Assembly: GCA_020634015.1 (NCBI GenBank)
Contig: JACKCN010000001.1
Span: forward strand, 45,001-109,000
DNA: 64,000 bases
Source of the DNA: Candidatus Delongbacteria bacterium
GTDB taxonomy: Bacteria; CAIWAD01
Reading direction: 5' to 3'
Shown here: positions 54,430 to 63,366 of the stretch, in pieces
Layout of the letters: each line of letters begins with the position of its first letter
How positions within the stretch are numbered: the stretch's first letter is position 1
Notes under the pieces: generated by a model
What the model was told of the DNA's origin: nothing
The model's database searches: none
What the model saw: only the letters and a program-made list of their open reading frames with translations
Made by a program: the position numbers and the translations under genes

Positions 54430-54978
54430 ATGCCTGAGACGGGACTCGATACACTGCAGGTGCTGCGGGCCCTTGCCGACCCCCGGCGCCTGCGCATCGT
54501 GGAAGCTCTGGCCCAGCGCGATCGCGACGTGGAAGATCTGTGCGCGGAACTGGGTCTCAGTCAGCCGGCGGTTTCCCACCATCTGCGCATCCTGCGCGAG
54601 TGCAAACTGGTGGCCAGTCGACGCGCGGGTCGCTTCCAGGACTACAGCCTGCTTCCCTCCGCTCTGCGACAGCTGGGGAACTGGCTGCTGGTACTGGGCA
54701 CGAATCCAGACAACGAAACCGTGGCACAACGCTTCCGTGATCTGGTCCTGGAGGAGTTTCTGGATCAGCCCCTGCCCCGCACCCTGCCCCGCCATCCGCG
54801 CAAACGTTCCTTGGTGGGGCTGTGGTTTCTCGAGCAACTGGAAGGTGGGCGGTTCTACCGCAAGGAAGAACTGGAGCGCTTGCTGGCGCCGCAGCTGATG
54901 GACTGGCAAGCCCTGCTGGACCAGTGGGTGGGTCTGAAGGAAGTGGATGGCAACGGGACTCTGTTCCGCAAACCCTGA
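54430..54978 (+). CDS. ArsR-family regulator with DUF2087 domain
   Basis: About 182 residues. Residues 5-85 form a winged helix of the ArsR type (VLRALADPRRLRIVEAL, LCAELGLSQPAVSHHLRILRECKLV). The C-terminal part (SLVGLWFLEQLEGGRFYRKEELERLLA) matches DUF2087, often joined to such helices. No metal-binding cysteine pair is present, so metal sensing is unlikely. The ATG at 54424 has its GGAG only two bases away; ATG 54430 is better spaced and is chosen. It stands alone between divergent and convergent genes. Confidence 0.82.
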   Translation: MPETGLDTLQVLRALADPRRLRIVEALAQRDRDVEDLCAELGLSQPAVSHHLRILRECKLVASRRAGRFQDYSLLPSALRQLGNWLLVLGTNPDNETVAQRFRDLVLEEFLDQPLPRTLPRHPRKRSLVGLWFLEQLEGGRFYRKEELERLLAPQLMDWQALLDQWVGLKEVDGNGTLFRKP

Positions 54979-54994
54979 GGGGAATTGCTCAGGC

Positions 54995-55330
54995 TCAGAA
55001 TGCCAGCGGCGGTGCATCCCGGGATGTGCCGGTCTCGGTGGGTGCGGGCACCCCGAAGACCTGGACCATTTCCTGCTGGAGGCGGAAGTTGGGCACCACG
55101 CGTTTCAACAGGCTGAGCACATTGCGGAACACATTGTCGAAGTCGGGGCCGGGCAGGGGATTGTGGACCCAGCGCCCCAGATAACGGGACGTGCCGAAAC
55201 TGACCTCCTCCAGAAATCCGGAACCGGGCTGCAGATAGATCTGTTCGGCCTTCTTGCAACTGTCCAGATGTTCCTGCAGGCGTGTGGAGATTTCAATCCC
55301 CACGAAGAGCTGTACGGCGTCGAGTGACAT
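54995..55330 (-). CDS. Hypothetical protein
   Basis: A 111-residue protein that starts MSLDAVQLFVGIEIS at 55330 with AGGAAG upstream. It has helical, mixed-charge segments (LQEHLDSCKKAEQIYLQ, VFRNVLSLLKRVVPNFRLQQEM) and SFGTSRYLGRWVHNPLPGP between them. No membrane segment, signal peptide or known motif is visible. It converges on the ArsR-type gene and follows rlmH on the same strand; expression coupling with rlmH is possible. Not recognised. Confidence 0.6.
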   Translation of the reverse strand: MSLDAVQLFVGIEISTRLQEHLDSCKKAEQIYLQPGSGFLEEVSFGTSRYLGRWVHNPLPGPDFDNVFRNVLSLLKRVVPNFRLQQEMVQVFGVPAPTETGTSRDAPPLAF

Positions 55331-55412
55331 GCGGCTTCCTGATTCGTTCGACAAGTGGCGGAAACTAATACAGTTCGGACTGAGATGATACCGGGCGCAG
55401 CGTGCCCGGAAG

Positions 55413-55883
55413 CTACTTGTGGTACGGGGTGCCCTGGCGGATCATCAGGGCCCGGTAGAGCTGTTCGATCAGAAAGACTCGCACCATCTGATGGGGAAAG
55501 GTCAGGCGCGACAGGGCCCAGCTGCGGTCCGCCCGGGCCCGCACACTCTCCGAAAGCCCATACGCTCCTCCGATCAGAAACTCGAGCTCGGGTTGCCCAT
55601 CGTCCAGGATCCGTCCCAGTTCGCCGGCCAGCTCCGGGCTGGTGTGCTGGATGCCCCGCTCGTCCAGCGCGATCACCAGGGAGCGCGGTGCCAGTCCCTT
55701 GAGCAGGCGCTCACCTTCCAGCTGGCGTGCCGCATCACACTGGGCGGGGTCCAGGACGTCGGCCGCACGGTACTCCTTCAGCTCCACCCGGCACAGGGGC
55801 GCAAGGCGGCGCAGGTACTCCTCCTCCGCCTCCAGCCACCAGCGGTCACGCGAGCGGCCGATCCTGTGGATGCGGACCTTCAA
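55413..55883 (-). CDS. rlmH: 23S rRNA (pseudouridine(1915)-N3)-methyltransferase
   Basis: A 156-residue SPOUT-family methyltransferase. The knot motif is EFLIGGAYGLSESVRARAD, with FPHQMVRVFLIEQLYRALMIRQGTPYHK at the C terminus, nearly invariant in the family. It methylates the pseudouridine at position 1915 of 23S rRNA. The length is standard. Located 25 bases after rarA on the minus strand. Confidence 0.97.
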   Translation of the reverse strand: MKVRIHRIGRSRDRWWLEAEEEYLRRLAPLCRVELKEYRAADVLDPAQCDAARQLEGERLLKGLAPRSLVIALDERGIQHTSPELAGELGRILDDGQPELEFLIGGAYGLSESVRARADRSWALSRLTFPHQMVRVFLIEQLYRALMIRQGTPYHK

Positions 55884-55908
55884 CGCCCACCCCCATGTCT
55901 GGTCCTGC

Positions 55909-57246
55909 TCACCGTTTGCGCTCCGGCCAGCAGCGCAGCAGATAGTCGCGCAGACGGGCTTCCTGTCCGTTCTCGCCCGGCTCGTAGAACATGCGTCCCT
56001 TCAGTTCTGGCGGCAAGTACTGTTGTGACACAAAGGCACCCGGGTGGTCATGGGGGTAGATGTACTCGCGTCCGTGCCCCAGCTCCTTGGCCAGGCGTGT
56101 CGGAGCATTGCGCAGGTGGTCGGGCACGCGTTCCTCGGCTCCCTCGAAGAGGGCCTTGCGGGCCGCCAGGTAGGCCATGCCGGCCCGATTGGATTTGGGC
56201 TGGCTGGCCAGGTACGTCGTACACTGCGCCAATGGATACATCGCCTCCGGCATGCCCAGAACGTGTACGGCATCGAAACAGGCCTGGGCCAGCACCAGGG
56301 CGTTGGGGGACGCGTTGCCCACATCCTCGCTGGCAAGGATCAGCAGCCGGCGCGCCACGAAGCGTGGGTCTTCCCCACCCTCGAGCAAGCGTGCCAACCA
56401 GTATACGGCGGCATCGGGATCACTGCCGCGCACGGACTTGATCAATGCGCTGGCCAGATCGTAGTGCAGGTCCCCCTGACGGTCCATGGGCAGGGGCCGA
56501 TTGGCCTGCAGGGCCTCAAGAGCCGCCAGATCGAGTTTCCGGTTCTCGCGGTCCCGATCGGCACACACCGAGGCGGCCATCTCAAGCAGCTGCAGCAGTT
56601 TGCGTGCGTCGCCGCCCGCCAGGGTCAGCAGGCGTTCCTCCGCATCGGGCAGAAGCTCCAGTTCCAGCTCCCGCAACCAGGCGTCCTCGCTCAGGGCACG
56701 CTTCAGCAGACTGCGCAGCGCCTCGTCGTCCAATGGCTTGAAAGGCACGACGTGACAACGGCTGAGCAGTGCGCGAATGATCTCGAAACCAGGATTCTCG
56801 GTGGTGGCGCCGATCAGGGTGATCGTGCCATCTTCCACCGAATTCAGCAGCGCATCCTGCTGGGATTTGTTGAAGCGATGGATTTCATCAATGAACAGGA
56901 TGCTGCGCTCGCCACGCAACCGCCGGAAGTCGCGAGCGCTGGCGATCACCTTGCGCACCTCGGCCACACCCGAGGTGACGGCGTTCAGACTGAAGGCATG
57001 CCCGCCCGCCTGGCGGATCAACATGCGGGCCACCGTGGTCTTGCCACAGCCGGGCGGCCCCCAGAAAATCATCGACTCCACCTTGCCCGTGGCCAGCAGA
57101 CGGCTGAGCAATCCACTGGGCGCAGTCAGCTCGGGTTGGCCGACCACCTGCTCCAGAGTCGCAGCCCGCAACCGCTCGGCGAGAGGTGCCGAGCCACCGG
57201 GGGCCGGCGGTTCCATCTCTGGATCCGGAGAGGCGAACAGGTCCAT
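55909..57246 (-). CDS. rarA: Replication-associated recombination AAA ATPase RarA
   Basis: A 445-residue clamp-loader-like ATPase (MgsA). The N terminus carries PLAERLRAATLEQVVGQ. Walker A is FWGPPGCGKTTVARM, Walker B SILFIDEIHRFNKSQQD, and the sensor region ATTENPGFEIIRALLSRC. C-terminal helices follow with ASEDVGNASPNAL and KELGHGREYIYPHDHPGAFVSQQYLP, the family ending. It works at stalled forks. It follows the ribosomal operon terminator and precedes rlmH. Confidence 0.95.
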   Translation of the reverse strand: MDLFASPDPEMEPPAPGGSAPLAERLRAATLEQVVGQPELTAPSGLLSRLLATGKVESMIFWGPPGCGKTTVARMLIRQAGGHAFSLNAVTSGVAEVRKVIASARDFRRLRGERSILFIDEIHRFNKSQQDALLNSVEDGTITLIGATTENPGFEIIRALLSRCHVVPFKPLDDEALRSLLKRALSEDAWLRELELELLPDAEERLLTLAGGDARKLLQLLEMAASVCADRDRENRKLDLAALEALQANRPLPMDRQGDLHYDLASALIKSVRGSDPDAAVYWLARLLEGGEDPRFVARRLLILASEDVGNASPNALVLAQACFDAVHVLGMPEAMYPLAQCTTYLASQPKSNRAGMAYLAARKALFEGAEERVPDHLRNAPTRLAKELGHGREYIYPHDHPGAFVSQQYLPPELKGRMFYEPGENGQEARLRDYLLRCWPERKR

Positions 57247-57256
57247 GGGGCCTCAT

Positions 57257-57286
57257 GAAAAAACCCATCCGCGGCAGCGGATGGGT
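57257..57286 (-). terminator. Terminator of the spc/alpha ribosomal operon
   Basis: A perfect 10-bp stem ACCCATCCGC-tgcc-GCGGATGGGT (minus strand reading), followed by TTTTTTC. It lies 48 bases after the rplQ stop and just before the rarA ATG. The best terminator in the window. Confidence 0.85.
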
Positions 57287-57333
57287 CGTGTATTCCGGGA
57301 AAGACCCTGCACCGCCAGGCGGGCGCTGCGAGT

Positions 57334-57720
57334 CTACTGGTTGCTGGACATCACGAACTGGTCTTCGTAACCCACGAATTCCACGATGGCCATTTCGGAA
57401 TTGTCGCCGGGACGGGGCCCGACCTTGATGATGCGCGTGTAACCACCGGGGCGGTCGACGAAGCGCGGTCCGATCTCATCGAAGAGATGCTTCACCAGTT
57501 CACGGTGAGTGATCTTGCGCAGGACCTGACGACGGTCGGCCAGGGAACCGCTCTTGGCGAAGGTCACCAGGCGTTCGGCATAACTGCGCAGCGCGCGAGC
57601 CTTGCCGATGGTGGTGGTGATCCGCTTGTGCAGGATCAGGGCGCCCGCCAGGTTGGCCAGCAGAGCCTTGCGATGGGCCGTCGAGCGATTCAGCTTGACG
57701 TTGGATTTACGGTGTCTCAT
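57334..57720 (-). CDS. rplQ: 50S ribosomal protein L17
   Basis: A 128-residue bL17. The N-terminal MRHRKSNVKLNRSTAHRKALLANLAGALI is characteristic, followed by AERLVTFAK and RPGGYTRIIKVGPRPGDNSEMAIVEFV. The short C-terminal tail ends in VMSSNQ. Last gene of the ribosomal operon, after rpoA. Confidence 0.97.
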   Translation of the reverse strand: MRHRKSNVKLNRSTAHRKALLANLAGALILHKRITTTIGKARALRSYAERLVTFAKSGSLADRRQVLRKITHRELVKHLFDEIGPRFVDRPGGYTRIIKVGPRPGDNSEMAIVEFVGYEDQFVMSSNQ

Positions 57721-57741
57721 GGCTGCATGTATCCTTGAAAA

Positions 57742-58734
57742 TCAGGACTGGCTCTTGCCGTCCCCAACGTACTTGCTGATATCCATGCCGAACTCGAGGC
57801 CCTTGCTCTTCAGCACGGCCACCAGTTCGTTCAGGGACTTCTTGCCGAAGTTCTTGAACTTCAGCATGTCGCTCTCCTTGCGGCCGACCAGTTCACCAAT
57901 GCTGCGGATCTGGGCTTCCTTGATGCAGTTGGCGGCACGCACGGTCAGTTCCAGTTCTTCCACGGGCTTCTGCAGGAGCTTGCGGATGTTGAGGATCTCT
58001 TCGTTGATTTCCTCTTCCGGCTCTTCCTCGGAAGACATGTCGAAGTTGATGAACAGCTGGATGTGCTCGATCAGGGTGCGACCGGCGAAAGTCAGCGCAT
58101 CATCGGGAGTCACCGTTCCATTGGTGTGGATCTCGAGAATCAGCCGCTCGTAGTCGGTCTTGTGTCCCACGCGCGTGTTCTCCACGCGGAAGGTCACGTT
58201 GCGCACGGGGGAATAGAGCGCATCGATGGGAATGGTCCCGATGGGGGCTTCGCCCGCCTCGTGCTCTTCGGCGGGTACATAGCCGTAGCCCTTGCGGATT
58301 TCCATCTCCATGCGGATGTCGGCATCCTTGCCCAGAGTCGCGATGTGCAGCCCCGGGTTCATGATCTCGACATCCTGACTGGCGTTCTGGATGTCCGCCG
58401 CGCTCAGCGTGCCCGGTCCCTTGATGTGCAGGCTCAGGGTCTCGGGACGCTTCGACAGCAACTTGATCTGGACCTGCTTCAGGTTCAGAATGATGTCGGT
58501 CATGTCTTCGGTGACACCGGTGATGCTGGAGAATTCCTGCAGCACACCATCCACCTTGATCTGGGTGATGGCAGCGCCGGGAATGGACGACAACAACACC
58601 CGGCGGAACGCATTGCCCAGGGTCACCCCATAGCCGCGCTCCAGCGGTTGCACAATGAACTTGCCATAGGTCGAGCTGTAACTGCTTTCCTCAAGCTCGA
58701 TGGCTTCGGGCATCTGGGGACTGAATCCAGTCAT
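57742..58734 (-). CDS. rpoA: RNA polymerase subunit alpha
   Basis: A 330-residue subunit. The N-terminal domain (KFIVQPLERGYGVTLGNAFRRVLLSSIPG) assembles the polymerase, and the C-terminal domain (RAANCIKEAQIRSIGELVGRKESDMLKFKNFGKKSLNEL) binds upstream promoter DNA and activators. An acidic linker (MSSEEEPEEEINEEI) joins the two. Start at 58734 (MTGFSPQMPEAI) has GAGG nine bases upstream. It follows rpsK directly; rpsD, normally between them, is absent. Confidence 0.97.
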   Translation of the reverse strand: MTGFSPQMPEAIELEESSYSSTYGKFIVQPLERGYGVTLGNAFRRVLLSSIPGAAITQIKVDGVLQEFSSITGVTEDMTDIILNLKQVQIKLLSKRPETLSLHIKGPGTLSAADIQNASQDVEIMNPGLHIATLGKDADIRMEMEIRKGYGYVPAEEHEAGEAPIGTIPIDALYSPVRNVTFRVENTRVGHKTDYERLILEIHTNGTVTPDDALTFAGRTLIEHIQLFINFDMSSEEEPEEEINEEILNIRKLLQKPVEELELTVRAANCIKEAQIRSIGELVGRKESDMLKFKNFGKKSLNELVAVLKSKGLEFGMDISKYVGDGKSQS

Positions 58735-58833
58735 GAACAAACCTCTCTGTTGCCTGCAGAATCGAAAGGGAACCCCGAAGAGTTCCACTCCTGTGCCGCG
58801 GGCGTGCCTGGCGCCCGATCCGGGAGGATGTCC

Positions 58834-59229
58834 TCAGATGCGCCGTTTCTTGCGGGGGCGGCAGCCGTTGTGCGGAACGGGCGTGGTGTCCTTGATGGAC
58901 GTCACCGCCAGACCAGCGGCCTGCAGCGCACGCACCGAAGATTCGCGTCCGGCTCCGGGGCCCTTGACGAAGACCGAGATCTTCCGCAGGCCAAGGTCCA
59001 TGGCGATCTTCGCGCAATCCTGGGCAGCCAGCTGGGCCGCGAAGGCGGTGTTCTTGCGGGAGCCCTTGAAGCGCCCCTTGGAGCCACCCGAGGACCAGCT
59101 GATCACATTGCCGTAATTGTCGGTGAGCGAGATGACCGTATTGTTGAAGGTGGCGCACACATAGGCGCAGCCCACGCTGTCAACTTTCTCTCTCTTCTTG
59201 ACTTTCTTCTTCGCACTCGTGTTGGCCAA
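58834..59229 (-). CDS. rpsK: 30S ribosomal protein S11
   Basis: A 131-residue uS11. The N terminus is basic (MANTSAKKKVKKREKV), then AYVCATFNNTVISLTD, SSGGSKGRFKGSRKNTAFAAQLAA and KGPGAGRESSVRALQ. The ending CRPRKKRRI is standard. The gap of 99 bases to rpoA holds no gene. Confidence 0.97.
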   Translation of the reverse strand: MANTSAKKKVKKREKVDSVGCAYVCATFNNTVISLTDNYGNVISWSSGGSKGRFKGSRKNTAFAAQLAAQDCAKIAMDLGLRKISVFVKGPGAGRESSVRALQAAGLAVTSIKDTTPVPHNGCRPRKKRRI

Positions 59230-59320
59230 GATATCCTCCGCGTTGCTGTTGGTTTCCGTGCGGAAACCGGGCCGGTGCCGGGCTGGCCGCGCTCACCCGA
59301 TCAGGGTGCCGGGACCGGGT

Positions 59321-59689
59321 CTAGTGCTTCTTGATGCCGCTGTTCTTCTTGCGTCCCTTGCGGGTGCGGGCATTGTTCTTGGTGTTCTGCCCGCGGCATG
59401 GAAGGCCGCGACGATGCCTGAGGCCACGGTAACAACCGATGTCCATCAGACGCTTGATGTTCATGGAAACTTCGGTGCGCAGCGCACCCTCGACCTTGTA
59501 GTCGGCCTGGATGACGTTGCGGATCCGCTTCACTTCCTCTTCGGAGAGGGCATGAACCCGCGTGTCGCCATTGACGTTGGCGCGGGAAAGGATGTTGCGA
59601 GCAGTGGTCAGACCGATTCCGAAGATGTAGGTCAGACCGATCTCGACCCGCTTTTCCTTGGGAAGATCGATACCGGCGATACGTGCCAA
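59321..59689 (-). CDS. rpsM: 30S ribosomal protein S13
   Basis: A 122-residue uS13. MARIAGIDLPKEKRVEIGLTYIFGIG at the start and CYRGLRHRRGLPCRGQNTKNNARTRKGRKK at the end are the canonical segments. Located between rpmJ and rpsK. Confidence 0.97.
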   Translation of the reverse strand: MARIAGIDLPKEKRVEIGLTYIFGIGLTTARNILSRANVNGDTRVHALSEEEVKRIRNVIQADYKVEGALRTEVSMNIKRLMDIGCYRGLRHRRGLPCRGQNTKNNARTRKGRKKNSGIKKH

Positions 59690-59760
59690 AGGTCCCTCCT
59701 GGACAGGCTTTCTGAATGGTGCGCCTCGTCCGTCACCTGTGACGGACGCGCGGAATCACT

Positions 59761-59877
59761 CTATCCCTGACGCTGTTTGTGTTTGCGAGTCTTGGCGCAG
59801 ATGACCCGAACCACACCGTTGCGGCGGATGATCTTGCAGTGTTCACAGATTTTCTTGACCGAGGCCTTCACTTTCAT
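59761..59877 (-). CDS. rpmJ: 50S ribosomal protein L36
   Basis: A 38-residue bL36, MKVKASVKKICEHC followed by KIIRRNGVVRVIC and AKTRKHKQRQG. The cysteines CEHC and VIC (with the later histidine) are the zinc-binding set of the C+ form. It is in its usual place between infA and rpsM. It is short enough to be missed by automatic gene finders. Confidence 0.95.
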   Translation of the reverse strand: MKVKASVKKICEHCKIIRRNGVVRVICAKTRKHKQRQG

Positions 59878-59902
59878 GACCGGCTTCTCCAGCTATCAGG
59901 AT

Positions 59903-60121
59903 CTATTTGTGTCTGAAGGTGATGCGCCCACGGCTCAGGTCGTACGGGGATAATTCCACCGTCACCTTGTCGCCGGGGAGAATGCGAATATAGTGCATCC
60001 GCATTTTGCCTGAAATGTGCGCAAGCACCACGTGATCATTTTCCAGCTTGACCTTGAAACTGGCATTGGGCAGAGTCTCAAGAATCGTGCCATCCAGTTT
60101 GATGATGTCCTGTTTGCCCAT
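59903..60121 (-). CDS. infA: Translation initiation factor IF-1
   Basis: A 72-residue single OB-fold protein. It starts MGKQDIIKLDGTILETLPNASF and contains KMRMHYIRILPGDKVTVELSPYDLSRGRITFR, almost invariant in IF-1. It lies between map and rpmJ. Confidence 0.97.
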   Translation of the reverse strand: MGKQDIIKLDGTILETLPNASFKVKLENDHVVLAHISGKMRMHYIRILPGDKVTVELSPYDLSRGRITFRHK

Positions 60122-60130
60122 GAATCCTTT

Positions 60131-60898
60131 CTAATCAAGCGCCGTCAGGATTTCCGCCTCGGCGGATGTGATCCGGATCTGATGCTCAAAATGCGCGCTG
60201 TCGCTGCCGTCCGCGCTGACCACGGTCCAGCCATCTTCCAGCACGTCGATCCGCCAGTCACCGGCGTTGATCATCGGTTCGATGCACAGGCACATGCCCG
60301 GCCGTAGTTTGGGTCCCTTGCCCGCAGGTCCATAGTTGGGAATCTCGGGGGCTTCGTGCAGTGAACTGCCACACCCGTGTCCAACCATTTCCCTGACGAT
60401 TCCGTAGCCCAGCGGGCGGATGTACTCTTCGATCGCATGACCGATATCCGATACCCGATTCCCCGGGCGGGCGGCCTGAATGCCCAGCCTGAGGGCCTCC
60501 TGAGTCGCGTCCAGCAGGGCCTGACGTTCAGGGCTGATCCTGCCCACGGGAAAGGTGAACGCCGAATCCCCATAGTATCCATCCAGGATCGTCCCCATGT
60601 CCAGGGACACGATGTCGCCGTCCTTGAGGACGCGTTCCCCGGGCACACCGTGCACGACCTCTTCGTTGACGGAAATGCAGCAGCAACTGGGGAAAGGCGG
60701 CACTCCACCGGGGCCCGGCACTCCAATGAATGAAGGCACGGCCCCCTGGGCCCGGATGAAACTGTCAACGATCTGGTTCAGTTCGGCGGTCGTCATGCCG
60801 GGTTGAACACTCGGGCGGACCATTTCCAAAGCCCGGGGAATGATCGCGCAGGCCTTGCGGATGCGCGTGAACTCACGTTCGCTGTAGATCCTGATCAC
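60131..60898 (-). CDS. map: Methionine aminopeptidase, type I
   Basis: A 255-residue dimetal peptidase that removes the initiator methionine. Metal ligands are seen in SLDMGTILDGYYGDSAFTF (two Asp), GHGCGSSLHEAPEIPNYG (His), LCIEPMIN (Glu) and HFEHQIRIT (Glu). The ATG overlaps the adk stop (ATGA), a common arrangement in spc operons. Confidence 0.97.
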   Translation of the reverse strand: MIRIYSEREFTRIRKACAIIPRALEMVRPSVQPGMTTAELNQIVDSFIRAQGAVPSFIGVPGPGGVPPFPSCCCISVNEEVVHGVPGERVLKDGDIVSLDMGTILDGYYGDSAFTFPVGRISPERQALLDATQEALRLGIQAARPGNRVSDIGHAIEEYIRPLGYGIVREMVGHGCGSSLHEAPEIPNYGPAGKGPKLRPGMCLCIEPMINAGDWRIDVLEDGWTVVSADGSDSAHFEHQIRITSAEAEILTALD

Positions 60899-61533
60899 GA
60901 CAGCAATTCCATCAGGGCTTTGTGAACATCACCCACCGGTTGGGTGCCGTCCACGCTCAACAGAAGTCCCTGCTTGCGATAGTGCTCAAGCAAGGGTCTA
61001 GTCTGTGAATTGAATACATCCAGACGGTGCCGGATGGTTTCTTCCTTGTCGTCCTCGCGCTGCACGATGGCCTTCTCGCCACACTTGCGGCAGACTTCGG
61101 GCACCGTTTCCAGCAGGGTGTTGTACACTTCCCCGCAATTGGTGCAACCGCGACGCGCGCTCAGTCGGTGCACGATCTCGTCATCACTGACCTGAAGATC
61201 CACGACCGCATTCAACTGGGACTTCAGCTCGCCAAGCAGCTGGCTCAGTCCCTCAGCCTGGATCACGGTGCGCGGGAACCCGTCGAGGATGAAACCCTTG
61301 GCGCAATCGGCCTGGCCCAGGCGCTCGCGGATGATGTCAAGGATCAGTTCATCGGGCACAAGGTTGCCCTTGTCGGTGAACTGCCGGACACGCCTTCCGA
61401 AAGGGCTGTCCTGTTTGATGTGCGCCCGCAGGATATCCCCGGTACTGATCTGGGGGATACCGCGTTTCTCAGTGATCAGCCGGGCTTGGGTGCCTTTTCC
61501 GACTCCCGGGGCCCCGAAGAGGATCAGCCTCAT
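60895..61533 (-). CDS. adk: Adenylate kinase, zinc LID form
   Basis: A 212-residue nucleotide kinase. The P-loop is LFGAPGVGKGTQA, the AMP site includes ISTGDILRAH and DGFPRTVIQAEGL. The LID domain carries four cysteines (CTNCGEVYN and CRKCGEKAI), the zinc-binding long form. Located between secY and map. Confidence 0.97.
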   Translation of the reverse strand: MRLILFGAPGVGKGTQARLITEKRGIPQISTGDILRAHIKQDSPFGRRVRQFTDKGNLVPDELILDIIRERLGQADCAKGFILDGFPRTVIQAEGLSQLLGELKSQLNAVVDLQVSDDEIVHRLSARRGCTNCGEVYNTLLETVPEVCRKCGEKAIVQREDDKEETIRHRLDVFNSQTRPLLEHYRKQGLLLSVDGTQPVGDVHKALMELLS

Positions 61534-61548
61534 CTCGCCGCCCAGGCT

Positions 61549-62901
61549 TTACGATGACATTCGTGAACGTCCGCGAATCCTGCCCGTCTTCATGAGGCCG
61601 TCGTAATGCCGCATGGTCAGATGGGATTCTATCTGCTGCAGGGTATCGAGCGCGACGCCCACCATGATCAGCAGTCCCGTGCCACCAAAGATGCTGGCGA
61701 AATTGAAACTCAGGTTGCCGCCCAGCAGGTCTCCGGAGAACCGGATCAGCAGCTGCGGGAAGATGGCCAGGAAGCCCAGGAACACCGCACCGGGGAAGGA
61801 AATCCGGGTGATCACGTGATCGATGAACTCGGCCGTCTTCTTGCCGGGGCGTACCCCGGGGATGAACCCACCATACCGTTTCAGGTTCTCGGCCACTTCC
61901 ACCGGATTGAAGGTCATCGCGGTATAGAAGTAGGTGAAGAAGATGATCAGCACCCAATACAGGATCAGGTAAGGGAACGCAGTCCAGGTGAAGGCCGCAT
62001 TCACCCAGTCCTTGACGCCGCTTTCAGGCAGCATCGAGGCCAGTGTCTGGGGCACGAACATGATCGACTGGGCAAAGATGATGGGCATCACGCCCGCCAT
62101 GTTGATGCGCAGCGGAATGTTGGTCGACTGACCGCCCATCATGCGCTTGCCCACCACGCGCTTCGCGTACTGCACCGGAATCTTGCGCACGCCCTGGGTC
62201 ATCATGATCGCGGCCATCACGGAGGCGACCATCAGGCCGAGCAGGAAGATCTCGGCCAGCAGGGGACGCGTCTTGGCGGCAACCTGCTGGAACTCGTCGA
62301 AGAAGGCGTTGGGAATGGTCTCGATCACACCGATGAAGATGATCAGGCTGATGCCATTGCCCAGACCACGCTCTGTGATCTGCTCACCCAGCCACATCAG
62401 GATCAGGCAGCCCGTGGTCAGCATCAGGATCACGCTGAACTTGAAGCCCAGACCCGGGTTGAGCACGATCGAGTCGCCACCGGGGGAGGTGATGCTCTCA
62501 AGGAACACCGACACACCGGAAGCCTGCATCAGGGAGATCAGCACGGTGCCGTAGCGCGTGAGCTGGGTGATCTTCTTGCGGCCCTGCTCGCCTTCCTTCA
62601 CCAGACGCTGGAAATAGGGAACCGTGGTTCCCATCATCTGAATGATGATGGAGGCGCTGATGTACGGCATGATGCCCAGTCCGAAAATGGCCACCTTCTG
62701 GAAAGCGCCACCGGTGAACATGTCGTACAGACCGAAGAGGGTGTTCTGGCTCTGCTCGAAGAACTGACCCAATGCCGCAGCGTTGATTCCCGGTGTGGGA
62801 ATGTGTGCGCCGATGCGGCAGATCAGAAAGATGAACAGGGTGAACAGCACCCGGTCTCTGAGCTCCGGAATCCGGAAGATGTTGGAAAACTTTTCGAGCA
62901 T
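61549..62901 (-). CDS. secY: Protein translocase subunit SecY
   Basis: A 450-residue channel with ten transmembrane helices. It starts with LFTLFIFLICRIGAHIPTPGINAAAL and the loop GALFRAxx-type NITLFGLYDMFTGGAFQKVAIFGLGIMPYISASIIIQMM. The cytosolic loop GQSTNIPLRINMAGVMPIIFAQSIM and GGFIPGVRPGKKTAEFIDHV are typical. It follows rplO in the spc operon. Confidence 0.97.
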   Translation of the reverse strand: MLEKFSNIFRIPELRDRVLFTLFIFLICRIGAHIPTPGINAAALGQFFEQSQNTLFGLYDMFTGGAFQKVAIFGLGIMPYISASIIIQMMGTTVPYFQRLVKEGEQGRKKITQLTRYGTVLISLMQASGVSVFLESITSPGGDSIVLNPGLGFKFSVILMLTTGCLILMWLGEQITERGLGNGISLIIFIGVIETIPNAFFDEFQQVAAKTRPLLAEIFLLGLMVASVMAAIMMTQGVRKIPVQYAKRVVGKRMMGGQSTNIPLRINMAGVMPIIFAQSIMFVPQTLASMLPESGVKDWVNAAFTWTAFPYLILYWVLIIFFTYFYTAMTFNPVEVAENLKRYGGFIPGVRPGKKTAEFIDHVITRISFPGAVFLGFLAIFPQLLIRFSGDLLGGNLSFNFASIFGGTGLLIMVGVALDTLQQIESHLTMRHYDGLMKTGRIRGRSRMSS

Positions 62902-62915
62902 CAGTTCTTCCGTGC

Positions 62916-63353
62916 TTAGGCGATGGATCCGCCTGCGCTTTCGATCCGTTCACGGGCGGACGCGGAGACCTTCAGGCCCTCCACCTTGACCGCCTTGGTC
63001 AGTTCCCCGTTCGACAGCACCTTGATGGGCTTGTTGATGTGGGAAATCACGCCGTGCTCCAGCAACAGCTCGGGGGTGATGGATACACCCGCACCGGCCA
63101 GGGCGTCAAGTTGCCCCAGACTCACCACCTGATTCTCCTCGCGGAAAATGTTGGTGAATCCGCGCTTGGGCAGGCGGCGCTGGATGGGCATCTGCCCACC
63201 TTCGAACCAGGCGCGATGCTTGGCACCGCTGCGGGACATCTGGCCCTTGTGGCCACGGGTGGCCGTGCCACCGTGTCCGGAACCCGTACCGCGAGCAATG
63301 CGCTTGCGCTTCTTGCGGGAACCGTCCGCGTATTTCAGACTGCCGAGATTCAT
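62916..63353 (-). CDS. rplO: 50S ribosomal protein L15
   Basis: A 145-residue uL15. The Gly/Arg-rich N terminus (KKRKRIARGTGSGHGGTATRGHKGQ) and GGQMPIQRRLPKRGFTN are hallmark segments, followed by the globular domain (KVEGLKVSASARERIESAGGSI). Confidence 0.97.
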   Translation of the reverse strand: MNLGSLKYADGSRKKRKRIARGTGSGHGGTATRGHKGQMSRSGAKHRAWFEGGQMPIQRRLPKRGFTNIFREENQVVSLGQLDALAGAGVSITPELLLEHGVISHINKPIKVLSNGELTKAVKVEGLKVSASARERIESAGGSIA

Positions 63354-63366
63354 TCGGGAGCTCCTT

